NCBI GenBank assembly: GCA_030601885.1
Contig: JAUWAU010000026.1
Span: forward strand, 23,602 to 87,601
Length of the DNA stretch: 64,000 nt
Reading direction: 5' to 3'
From: Armatimonadota bacterium
Lineage (GTDB): Bacteria > Armatimonadota > Zipacnadia > JAUWAU01
Shown in pieces: positions 1 to 7,947 of the stretch. Position numbers and translations under genes: made by a program. The notes under the pieces are model-generated. The model was given only the letters and a program-made list of their open reading frames with translations, was not told the DNA's origin and ran no database searches. The first letter of the stretch is position 1. Each line of letters starts with the position of its first letter.

Positions 1-1550
1 TGCTCGGCCAGAAGTACCGTCTTTGCCTCTGCCCGCAGTTCGGCAACCACCTCCAGCACGTCGGCTCGGCCGCTCGGATCCAGATCCGTCGTCGGCTCGT
101 CCAGCACGAGGATCTGCGGCTGCGCCGCCAGCACCGAGGCGATGGCCAGGCGCTGCTTCTCCCCGCCCGACAGCGTCGCCGGATCGCGCCCCACGACGTG
201 TGAGAGGTGCACCGCCTCGAGCGCCTCGCGAACCCGGGCCTGCATTTGGTCCCGCGGCACCCGGAAGCTCTCGAGCGCGAAGGCCACCTCCGACTCGACG
301 TCGCTGGAGAAGAGCTGCGTCTCGAAGTCCTGGAAGACGAGCCCGACGGTCTGGGCCAGCTCGCTCACGCGGTGCGGAGAGATGTCTTGACCATTGAGCC
401 TCACTGTCCCGGCGAACGAGCCCGGGAAGAAGCGCGGCACGAGGCCATTGAGCACGAAGCACAGCGTTGACTTGCCCGCGCCCGTGCGACCCATGAGGGC
501 CACGAACTCTCCGGGGCGCTGGAGGAAATCCACGCCCTGTAGGGCCGGACCGGCAGCGCCGTCGTAGGTGAATTCCACGTCGGCCAACTGGATGGCCACA
601 TCATCCGTCGTCTCCGGGAGCAGCTCTGCCGCGAAATCCTCGACGGCTCCGGCCGCCCGACGGCGGATAAGCTGACCCCCTAGGTAGAACACCACGAGAC
701 CCGCGGCTACGGCGACGGCGGGCCTCACCAGCGGCGGCAGTGGCACGAGCGGGAGCGCGAGCGTCGTCCCGGCTACGAGCCCCAGAACGACGATTATGGC
801 CCCCGGGGCGAGCCGAGCCAGCAGAAAGCTGCCGGCGAGAATAGCGCCGGCGCACAGGCCCGCCGCCGCGAGTATGCCGACGTTCGGCGGCAACTGAATC
901 CACGCGAGCGCCACGCCGGCGAAGCTGCCCGTGGTAACGACGGCCACCCCGACCGCTGCGAGCGTCCCTCCCGCCACGTCGCGCGGCTCCATGATGTCCT
1001 CGTACAGTAGCCCCCACGACTTCGCCAGTCGGTACAGCAACGCCAGCAGCGGCGGCCCCAGCACCGCAGCGATAAGCACGTTATTCAGGAAGATGATGCT
1101 CGCGACGATCTTGAACGGTACGATCCCCAGCAGCTCCAGGCCGAAGCATATCGTGACGGAGCACGCGGCGCTCGCGACCACGGTGACCAGCAGGTACAGC
1201 GGGATCTGCCGCGCGGCTCCCGTGGGGGCAATGCGCGGAGAGAGAGCACGCCACAACCGGTACGGCACATAGCCATACAGGAAGTTGCCGACGAAGCCGA
1301 AAGCGCTTCCCGGGCCCATCGTGCCGAAGAAGTCGCCGATGAGGTTCCCGAAAGCGGCTCCCCAGGCGGCTGCCGGCCCGAACACGAGTGAGAGCACGAC
1401 AGGCAGCACGTTCGCCGGGCGGATCTCAGTGATGCCGGGGATCAGGGGGATGGGTTTGAAGGGGATCAGTACCGCCGCATACACGCCGGCGGTGAGCGCG
1501 ACGAGGACGACCATCTTGGTGCTCTTCCACATCTCGATGGCGTCGCGCAT
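1..1550 (-). CDS. ECF-type transporter: membrane S-like part fused to ABC ATPase (C-terminus off the left edge)
   Basis: I translated this frame by hand from ATG at 1550 to the window edge, about 516 codons without a stop. Residues 1 to about 180 are a hydrophobic integral-membrane region resembling QueT-like ECF substrate-binding (S) components, including the motif GNFLYGYVPYR. A second group of hydrophobic helices follows to about 310. The rest is an ABC ATPase with Walker A GRTGAGKST near 350, Q-loop VFQDFETQ, signature LSGGEKQR near 460 and Walker B ILVLDEPTTD near 482. By family the protein would import a vitamin or other micronutrient using ATP. S component and ATPase are normally separate genes, so the fusion is notable. 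A T component is not seen and may lie to the left. The 240-base leader up to 1791 contains short inverted repeats but matches no riboswitch I recognise. The substrate is unknown. Confidence 0.8.
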   Translation of the reverse strand, partial: MRDAIEMWKSTKMVVLVALTAGVYAAVLIPFKPIPLIPGITEIRPANVLPVVLSLVFGPAAAWGAAFGNLIGDFFGTMGPGSAFGFVGNFLYGYVPYRLWRALSPRIAPTGAARQIPLYLLVTVVASAACSVTICFGLELLGIVPFKIVASIIFLNNVLIAAVLGPPLLALLYRLAKSWGLLYEDIMEPRDVAGGTLAAVGVAVVTTGSFAGVALAWIQLPPNVGILAAAGLCAGAILAGSFLLARLAPGAIIVVLGLVAGTTLALPLVPLPPLVRPAVAVAAGLVVFYLGGQLIRRRAAGAVEDFAAELLPETTDDVAIQLADVEFTYDGAAGPALQGVDFLQRPGEFVALMGRTGAGKSTLCFVLNGLVPRFFPGSFAGTVRLNGQDISPHRVSELAQTVGLVFQDFETQLFSSDVESEVAFALESFRVPRDQMQARVREALEAVHLSHVVGRDPATLSGGEKQRLAIASVLAAQPQILVLDEPTTDLDPSGRADVLEVVAELRAEAKTVLLAE

Positions 1551-1791
1551 TTTCAAGCCACCCGCCGGAGACGAGTCAGACTGCACAGGGCGACCCGGAG
1601 GAACGCCCCTACGCACGCGCACCTTCCCCGGTGCGGCGGGCTATCCCTCGTCGCAGCGTCAGGGCGCTCGGGGCAGAAGGACGTGGGCATGCACGCGGCC
1701 AACTAATACAGTGAGCCAGCAGGGCGATCCGATGGGTCGCCCCCACAACCAGCCGCCGATGACTCACCGCCAACGCAGGGAGGCGTTCAAC

Positions 1792-2610
1792 ATGCAAGCT
1801 ATGTCCCCCGTGCTCGTGGTGCTGCTTGCCCTTTGGAACCAGGGGCCCGACGCCATGCGGGCCGTACCCACCGGCTACCCCGGCCCGCACGGCCGAACAG
1901 CCGTCATGGGCACTGCCGCAGCCATGCTGGGGCTCCTGGAGGAGGGCATGCCTCACATGTCCCGCGCGCTGTCGGAGATGAAGCTCTACCTGATGACGAT
2001 GCAAAACGACGACGGCGGCTACGGCAGCACGTCAGAGACGGCGCTCGTCATCAAGGCCCTCACGAAAGCCGAGGTGTGGGGCACGCCTGTTCAGCGGGCG
2101 CTCGACTACATGGCCAATGCCCAGAGCCCGACGGGTGGCTGGCCGCGGCTCGCAAACGAGGAGACCGTCTCCCCCATGGCTACCGCCTACATCGTGGCCG
2201 CGGCGGGGGAGGTGCGGGCTTTCCGGAAGACCGTGGACTGGGGCGCTGTGCTGCGACAGACGAAGACCACGCCAAAGCAGGACGCGGACGGCTGCCTCGA
2301 GGATCTGCCAACCACGCAGTACTGGATACAGGCAGCCGCAAAGGCGAGGGGGAAGGGCGCCGCCTTCGATCTGCGCGCGGCCAGGCGCTGGTACGACGAG
2401 CAGCCCAATACGCCGGCGGCCGTGCGGCTGCTCGTCGCCAAGGACGACCCGGACGCTTTCGAGGGCCTCCTCGCGGACAAGACAGTCTGCAAGGCAGAGA
2501 ACAAGGACGCCCTCAGAGGCATCGGCGCGGCGATAGCCATCCTCGAGAACCTCGGCGGTCCGAAGGACCTGCCGACGATCCAGAAGCTGCAAGCTCTGAG
2601 CAGCTCATAG
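1792..2610 (+). CDS. Prenyltransferase/squalene-cyclase repeat-like protein
   Basis: The frame stays open far upstream, but the start chosen is ATG 1792 because GGGAGG sits 7 bases before it and the upstream part is antisense to the ECF transporter. The 272-residue product carries two QW-like repeats typical of terpene cyclase or prenyltransferase alpha/alpha toroids: DDGGYG at 73-78 and PTGGWP at 113-118, each followed by an alanine-rich helix. The length is about half of a full terpene cyclase, and no DxDD or DCTAE catalytic motif is visible, so enzymatic activity is doubtful. Such short toroid proteins in related genomes have no settled role. It is transcribed away from the ECF gene and lies 58 bases before the cupin gene. 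A weakly hydrophobic N-terminus could be a signal or anchor but is not convincing. Confidence 0.6.
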   Translation: MQAMSPVLVVLLALWNQGPDAMRAVPTGYPGPHGRTAVMGTAAAMLGLLEEGMPHMSRALSEMKLYLMTMQNDDGGYGSTSETALVIKALTKAEVWGTPVQRALDYMANAQSPTGGWPRLANEETVSPMATAYIVAAAGEVRAFRKTVDWGAVLRQTKTTPKQDADGCLEDLPTTQYWIQAAAKARGKGAAFDLRAARRWYDEQPNTPAAVRLLVAKDDPDAFEGLLADKTVCKAENKDALRGIGAAIAILENLGGPKDLPTIQKLQALSSS

Positions 2611-2668
2611 TGCCGTCCCTCCGCGGGACGTGCGGCGTTCAAACGCTCTGCAAGGGAGCACGATCGAC

Positions 2669-3049
2669 ATGATGATCCGAAAGCTGACCGAGGGCGATGT
2701 ATTTGACATGGGGGCCGGGGACACGCGGCGCGTGGTGCATCCGGGCATGGGGGCCAAGCAGTTGACGCTGAACTACGCCGTGTTCGAGCCAGGGCAGGCA
2801 TTTGCCCAGCACGTCCACACGCTGCCCACCGAGGACGTGATAGTGGTGCTCAAGGGCCGGGGCGTCATTCGCGTGGAGGGTGAGGATCACCCCATCGAGG
2901 AGGGCGACGCCATCTGGGTCGAAGCCGGCGTGCAGCACGGCACCATCAACACCGGCGACGGGGAGATGGTCCTCGTGAGCTGCCAGGCGCCGCCCGATGC
3001 GGCGTTGTACTCGGGCGAGTATGTGGAAGGCAGCAAGAACGAATCGTAA
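2669..3049 (+). CDS. Cupin-domain protein
   Basis: A single-domain cupin of 126 residues. The start is ATG 2669, preceded by AAGGGAG. Cupin motif 1 is seen as H48, H50 and E55 (QHVHTLPTED) and motif 2 includes H90 (AGVQHGTINTG), which gives the usual 3-His/1-Glu metal site of a small beta-barrel. Known relatives include sugar isomerases, dioxygenases and regulatory sensors, so the reaction cannot be assigned. The stop codon is 13 bases before the GTG of the Gfo/Idh/MocA gene, in the same direction, so the two are probably co-transcribed. A role in sugar or cyclitol metabolism is an inference from that neighbour only. Confidence 0.85.
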   Translation: MMIRKLTEGDVFDMGAGDTRRVVHPGMGAKQLTLNYAVFEPGQAFAQHVHTLPTEDVIVVLKGRGVIRVEGEDHPIEEGDAIWVEAGVQHGTINTGDGEMVLVSCQAPPDAALYSGEYVEGSKNES

Positions 3050-3062
3050 GGGAGGGCTCCTC

Positions 3063-4073
3063 GTGGACCGAATCCACGTCGTCTTCTGCGGGATCTCGCA
3101 TTCGCACGCCCGGGCGAAGCTGCAGGTCGTGCGTGAGTCGGACGACTTCTCGCTGCTCGGCATCTTCGAGCCGAAGGATGAAGCTCGGGCAAAGGTGGAT
3201 CTCAAGGCTGCCCCGTTTGCCGGCGTGCGTTGGTTCGATAGCCTCGACGCGGCCGTCGGTGCGGGCGAAGCGCAGGCGGTCGTCTGCGAGGGGTACGTGC
3301 ACGAGAACTTCGAGTTCGCCCGGGCGGCCCTGCAGGCCGGCAAGCACGTGCACCTCGAGAAGCCGGGGACTCTGCGCGTCGAGGAGTTCCGCGAGCTGGC
3401 GGATCTTGCGCGCGCCGGAAAGCGCATCCTGCAGCTCGGCTACCAGTTCCGCTACATGGACGGCTTCCGCACCGTTGTGCGCATCGCGAAGGAGGGCGTC
3501 CTCGGCGACGTGTTCTTCGTTCGGGGACGCATATCGAGCGACAAGAGCCGCTACGAGCGCCAACTGCGCGAGCTCCGTGGATTTCCCGGCGGCGTGCTGC
3601 TGGAGCTAGGCTGCCATCTCATTGACCAGTTCGTGCTGATCCTCGGCCGCCCCGGCACGGTGACGCCGTTCCTGCGCACGGACTACGGCAACGACCCGGA
3701 GTACGTGGACAACGGCCTCAGCGTGCTGGAGTACCCTCGGGCTATGGCCGTGATCGAGGCCGCGGCCATGGAGACGGCGGCCGGCCAACGGCGGGTCCTC
3801 GAGGTGCAGGGCACCAACGGCACCGTCGTGCTCTCACCACTCGAGCGGCCGGGGAAGATCGTGTTGCATCTCGACGAGCCCGCCGGCGGCTACGACAAGG
3901 CCTCACACGAGATCGAGCCGGCCAACACACCGCGCCACGTCGGCGACTTCGCCGAGCTGGCCGAGTGCATCCGCGCCGGCCGCGAGCTCACGTTCGGCCT
4001 CGACCACGAGCTGGCGAGCTACGATACGGTCATGCGGGCAGTCGGCCTGGACACCACGGCGCTGTGGGCGTAG
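3063..4073 (+). CDS. Gfo/Idh/MocA-family NAD(P)-dependent oxidoreductase
   Basis: The product is 336 residues from GTG 3063, chosen because AAGGGAGG lies just upstream and overlaps the end of the cupin gene. The N-terminal Rossmann part shows VVFCGISHSHA, a divergent form of the GxGxxG loop, and the family's EKP motif is at 99-101 (HLEKPGTL). The C-terminal alpha/beta domain follows, with YQFRY after the EKP motif and ELGCHLIDQ further on. Family members oxidise or reduce sugars, inositols and related polyols, and some act in glycan catabolism. The first loop lacks the canonical glycine spacing, so cofactor preference cannot be read. It probably forms a two-gene unit with the cupin upstream. 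Confidence 0.9.
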   Translation: MDRIHVVFCGISHSHARAKLQVVRESDDFSLLGIFEPKDEARAKVDLKAAPFAGVRWFDSLDAAVGAGEAQAVVCEGYVHENFEFARAALQAGKHVHLEKPGTLRVEEFRELADLARAGKRILQLGYQFRYMDGFRTVVRIAKEGVLGDVFFVRGRISSDKSRYERQLRELRGFPGGVLLELGCHLIDQFVLILGRPGTVTPFLRTDYGNDPEYVDNGLSVLEYPRAMAVIEAAAMETAAGQRRVLEVQGTNGTVVLSPLERPGKIVLHLDEPAGGYDKASHEIEPANTPRHVGDFAELAECIRAGRELTFGLDHELASYDTVMRAVGLDTTALWA

Positions 4074-4102
4074 CCGTCCCCGGGAGCGCCGTTCCTGGGA
4101 GC

Positions 4103-4150
4103 GCAGGCCCTTGTCTGAAGCGGGGTCCCGTATGGGACATCCCTGCCTGC
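4103..4150 (-). repeat. Divergent copy of the interspersed structured repeat (family A)
   Basis: Read on the minus strand, the segment is bounded by GCAGG and CCTGC. It contains GTCCCATACGGGAC followed by CCCGCTTCAGACAAGGG. This centre resembles the copies at 49524-49590 and 54986-55040, which carry CCCGCTTYAGACAGGG, but the outer arms differ. It lies between the oxidoreductase and the HEAT/TPR gene. Confidence 0.45.
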
Positions 4151-4200
4151 ATGCCGTCGCCGCCAACCGGCCGGACGACGTGCGCGGAGGAGACCTGGCA

Positions 4201-5937
4201 ATGCGGAGGGCATGGGTGTACCTGGCTTTGGTCGCAGTCGCGGTCGGCCTCGTGTTCGTCCTCCGCCATCGCAAGCGCGCCTTCGTCGCCGCTGAGGTAC
4301 AACTCCTCCAGTCCGACGATTCTGAGGAGGCCACACAGGCCCGCAAGCGCCTCCAACGCGTCGGGCGCTCTGCCGTTCGACCCGTCTGCGCACTCCTCGA
4401 GCACGACGACGAAGAGATCCGCGCCCGCGCCGCCCTCACCCTCGCCAACATCGGCCACGCCGCTGCGGCCGGTCCCCTCATGCAGGCCGCCAGGCGCGGC
4501 GACTCCCCCGCGGCGGATGCCCTCGTGTTCATGAAACACCCCCGCTCCCGCGAGGCCCGGGCATGGGTATACTGCTGCCTTGCCGATAGACACTTCGAGG
4601 AGTTCAAGCTCCGCCTGCCCACCGGCGAACGACTCCCGACTTCGCTAGCCGTCGAGTGGCGCGAGCCTCGTCGCTTCCAACCGGTCACATGCCAGATGGA
4701 CTACTACTACTCCAAGGTGTGCGGGTTCTCTAGACTCGACTGGAGCGACGTCCTGGGCGAGCTCCGCTACGCCGACCACTACTACAGACAGGCCATCCGC
4801 CACTACGCCCTCCCCGAGGCGCTCATCGGCCGAGCGCGTGTCGCGGCACTGCACGGCGAGCACGCCGAGGCCGCCGAACTCTATGCCCGGGCGCTCCAGC
4901 AGAGCCCTGACGACGAAGCGGCGCGAGAGGGCCAAGCCGAGGCCCAGCAGCTCGCAGAGCTCCTCCCGGCGATGGCAGCCCACCTGCCGAGCGCCGACCA
5001 CATCGAGCGCATCCTCACACACCCGAGTTGGCGGACCGGCGACACCACATACTACATTGCGCTCGCTACGTTCACACGCACTGGCGTCCGATTCTTCGGC
5101 ATCGCACCCAAGCTGATCCTGTTCAAGCAGCGGCGCGGAGAGCTACAGAAACTCTCTAGTATCTCAACCTACGAGCCCCCGGCGTCGGGCAGATCGGGCC
5201 TCGTCTACCCAACATATGTTGAGCTGTGCATCACCGAGCCAGACCGCCCAGCGTCAATGGTAGTTATCCGACCGGTGGAAGAGCGAGGCGAGCCACGACT
5301 CAGCCATTGGGGTCCCATACACGAGCTCGTGCTGTACCGCCTCAAGACCGACACCCTCGTCGAGGGGGTGCGCTTCCGGAGTCCGCGGGCCCCCTGGATC
5401 GGTGACATCGACGAGGACGGCGATGCGGAGATCGTCACGTGGCGATGGAGCGCCGCCGCCTTCGTGCTCAGTACGCGGCACATATGGCCCACCGTCCACA
5501 GCCTCGTGAAGGGCAAGTACGAGGATCGCACCGACCAGTTCCCAACGTTGTTCGCCGACATGGCCGCGTCGATGCGAGCCAGCGAGCGGGATGACGACGA
5601 CCGCCTCGACCAGAGCGACCTGTCTCAACTCGCCCGAGCCTACGAGCTGCTTGCGGACGCCGAGAACGCCATCGAGACCTACCAGCGCCTCGAGCGCGAA
5701 TGCCGCGCGCAGGCCGACGAGCGCGAGCAGGCTCTCGCCGACATGTCTCCCAGCCAGCTGCAGGAACTGCAGGCCATGAACAAGGAGATACTCCAGTTGG
5801 TCCAGGATTCTATCGCCTCACTCAGGAAGGCCGCCGAGACCGTCAGAGAACGCCGCCTCGAGCTCGAGGCCCAACAGGTCACCGGAGCGACCGGCGAAGG
5901 CGCCCCAGCCACTCATCGCGAAGCTCAGGCCGAGTGA
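4201..5937 (+). CDS. Membrane-anchored HEAT/TPR protein, paralogue 1
   Basis: The start is ATG 4201, with GGAGGAGA upstream; the same context (GACCTGGCA before ATG) precedes the paralogue at 7948. The 578-residue product begins with one transmembrane helix (about 5-22), then HEAT-like repeats about 40-130 (AVRPVCALLEHDD, RARAALTLANIG). A TPR-like segment lies about 200-260, followed by a beta-rich middle region with the calcium-loop-like DIDEDGDAEIV near 402, and an acidic helical C-terminus with further TPR-like and coiled-coil character. No enzyme motif is seen. It looks like a membrane-tethered protein-interaction scaffold facing the periplasm. The alkaline-phosphatase-like gene starts 18 bases after its stop, which suggests co-transcription. 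Confidence 0.75.
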   Translation: MRRAWVYLALVAVAVGLVFVLRHRKRAFVAAEVQLLQSDDSEEATQARKRLQRVGRSAVRPVCALLEHDDEEIRARAALTLANIGHAAAAGPLMQAARRGDSPAADALVFMKHPRSREARAWVYCCLADRHFEEFKLRLPTGERLPTSLAVEWREPRRFQPVTCQMDYYYSKVCGFSRLDWSDVLGELRYADHYYRQAIRHYALPEALIGRARVAALHGEHAEAAELYARALQQSPDDEAAREGQAEAQQLAELLPAMAAHLPSADHIERILTHPSWRTGDTTYYIALATFTRTGVRFFGIAPKLILFKQRRGELQKLSSISTYEPPASGRSGLVYPTYVELCITEPDRPASMVVIRPVEERGEPRLSHWGPIHELVLYRLKTDTLVEGVRFRSPRAPWIGDIDEDGDAEIVTWRWSAAAFVLSTRHIWPTVHSLVKGKYEDRTDQFPTLFADMAASMRASERDDDDRLDQSDLSQLARAYELLADAENAIETYQRLERECRAQADEREQALADMSPSQLQELQAMNKEILQLVQDSIASLRKAAETVRERRLELEAQQVTGATGEGAPATHREAQAE

Positions 5938-5955
5938 CTCACACACAGAGGGAGC

Positions 5956-7809
5956 ATGCGCAGGATGCCCAAACCCAGCAAGCTCATCATCATCGGATTC
6001 GACTCCATCTCGCTGCCCACCCTCGAGCAGTTCGTGGAGCGCGGCGCGCTGCCGACCGTGGGGCGGCTCATGCGCGATGGCTGCGTTGTGCAGACCTGGC
6101 CATGTTTCCCCATGGAGACCGGCACCAACTGGGCCTGCCTCGCCACGGGGGCCTCGCCCTGGGTGACCGGATGCAACATGTCGGTGCACTTCCCCGGCGA
6201 GCCACTCGACCGCCGCAAGCGCGGCTTCCCGGCGTCCGTTTGCCAGGCAGAGCAGCTCTGGACGACGGCGGCGAGGGCCGGGAAAAGGTCGATCGTGTTT
6301 GACTGGTCGCAGTCGTTTCCGCTGGCCTCCGAGGAGGCCATCATCCACATCGGCGAGGACGGCCGCCCGGACAACGCCATCCGCGCGCTGCAGGAGGTGC
6401 GCGCCTACACCACCCACCCTCGACAGCGCGGCCCACACGTCACCGAGATCGCCCCGAAGCCCGTCGATGACTGGCCCGCCGCGTCCGCGGGAGACCTCGG
6501 CTTCGAGGTCGTGATCGAGCCGGGCCCCGCCAGCCGGTACAAGCAGGTGGACTCGCTCTTCGCCGTGATCCGCAAGGGCTCCGAGAGCTTCCATCGCGTA
6601 GACCTGCTGCCCTCGCCGGATGCGCCGCTGCCGGTTCTGTGTCTCAGACTCGGCCACTGGACCCCGTGGGCCGCCCACACGCATCGCGCCGACGGCGCCG
6701 CCGTGCGCACGGCCTTTCGCGGCAAGCTGCTCAAGCTCGCGCCCGATGCCAGCGAGGTGCACCTCTACCTCAGCGAGATCTACTGCCAGGAGGACTTCGT
6801 GCAGCCGACCTCTCTGGCGTCCGACCTCACCGGCGCGTGTGGGCCCTTCGTCATCCAGTGCTCGCGCCAGCAGGTGGTGCAGGGCGGCGCCTGCGACATC
6901 GCTACCTACTTCGACGAGCAGCAGTACCTGGCCAACTGGTGGCGCGACGCGGCCGGCAGGCTCCTCGCGAGCGACGACTGGGACCTCTTCATGCTCAAGT
7001 GGCACGGCCCCGACTGGACCAACCACCTGACCATGTACATGATCGACCCGCGCCATCCTATGCACCAGCCCGACCGCGCCGATGAGGGCTGGGCGATGTG
7101 GGACCGCCTCATGGGCTGGGGCGATGAGATCGTCGCTGCCGCCCTCGAGGCCGCGGGCCCCGACACGCTCGTGGCCCTCGTGTCGGACCACGGCGGCGAT
7201 ACGATGCTTCCTGGGCTCGGCGGACACCGCGATCCCAACTCGGTGCTTCGTGAGAATGGCTGGTTGATGCGCGACGAGTCGGGCGGCATCGACTGGTCGC
7301 GGACGAAGGCTTTCGGGGCACAGCACTACGTCTATCTCAACGTGAAGGGACGCGATCCGGACGGGATCGTCGAGCCCGGCGAGGAGTATCAGGAACTCCG
7401 CGACAAGATCATGGAAGCGCTGCTTTCCGCGACCGACGACTCGGGGCGCCACCTCTACCGAGTCGTGCTTCCCATGGAGCAGGCGGGACGGCTCGGCGTG
7501 GGCGGGGATCGCGTCGGCGACATCTTCATGGTGCCAGCCGCGCACCGGCCCGAGACGGCCATGTCGCACGAGGAGTTCTGGCGCACCCACACTCGGGAGG
7601 AGACGGGCACGTGGGACTGGCCCCGCCTGAACGCCGGCAGCCACTCGGACGATGCGTACTTCGTGCTATCCGGCCCGGGCGTCAAACAAGGCTATCGCCG
7701 GCCGCGCCCCACGCTCATCACCAGCGTCGCCCCCACCTGCGCCGTCGCCTGGGGCATCCCTGTCCCAGCAGACGCGGATGGGTCGGTTCTGTGGGATTTC
7801 CTGGAATGA
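5956..7809 (+). CDS. Alkaline-phosphatase-superfamily hydrolase (phosphodiesterase/nucleotide pyrophosphatase type)
   Basis: The protein is 617 residues from ATG 5956, with GAGGGAG seven bases upstream. The N-terminus (KLIIIGFDSISLPTLEQF) is the first metal-binding strand of type I phosphodiesterase/nucleotide pyrophosphatases. The motif FPMETGTNWACLATG places the probable nucleophile at Thr55. Later metal ligands are seen in SDHGGD near 413 and in GSHSDDAYFVLSGPG near the C-terminus. The family cleaves phosphodiester or phosphoanhydride bonds, or transfers phospho-groups. No signal peptide is visible, so it is probably cytoplasmic. The gene is sandwiched between two HEAT/TPR paralogues in the same direction, an arrangement that suggests a shared pathway whose substrate is not known. 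Confidence 0.85.
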   Translation: MRRMPKPSKLIIIGFDSISLPTLEQFVERGALPTVGRLMRDGCVVQTWPCFPMETGTNWACLATGASPWVTGCNMSVHFPGEPLDRRKRGFPASVCQAEQLWTTAARAGKRSIVFDWSQSFPLASEEAIIHIGEDGRPDNAIRALQEVRAYTTHPRQRGPHVTEIAPKPVDDWPAASAGDLGFEVVIEPGPASRYKQVDSLFAVIRKGSESFHRVDLLPSPDAPLPVLCLRLGHWTPWAAHTHRADGAAVRTAFRGKLLKLAPDASEVHLYLSEIYCQEDFVQPTSLASDLTGACGPFVIQCSRQQVVQGGACDIATYFDEQQYLANWWRDAAGRLLASDDWDLFMLKWHGPDWTNHLTMYMIDPRHPMHQPDRADEGWAMWDRLMGWGDEIVAAALEAAGPDTLVALVSDHGGDTMLPGLGGHRDPNSVLRENGWLMRDESGGIDWSRTKAFGAQHYVYLNVKGRDPDGIVEPGEEYQELRDKIMEALLSATDDSGRHLYRVVLPMEQAGRLGVGGDRVGDIFMVPAAHRPETAMSHEEFWRTHTREETGTWDWPRLNAGSHSDDAYFVLSGPGVKQGYRRPRPTLITSVAPTCAVAWGIPVPADADGSVLWDFLE

Positions 7810-7947
7810 GCTGGGGTTGCTGCGAAGATCCGGCCGTGGTGGCACTGTAGGTGAGGGGCCTGTACCTCGCCTGGCCCTGCGGCCGGCGGGGCTGTGGTGC
7901 ACCTTGCACCATCTTCAAGGCACAGCAACTGTGGTGGTGACCTGGCA

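Noticed and set aside
1285..1791. N-terminal extension of the terpene-cyclase-like protein
   Set aside because: The frame is open by chance across the antisense of the ECF gene; a ribosome-binding site precedes ATG 1792.
1551..1791. Possible riboswitch upstream of the ECF transporter
   Set aside because: Hairpins can be drawn, but the conserved boxes of cobalamin, TPP, preQ1 or ZTP riboswitches are not present.
5818..7644. 608-residue open frame on the minus strand
   Set aside because: It is antisense to the alkaline-phosphatase-like gene, has no family motif, and is explained by high GC and codon bias.
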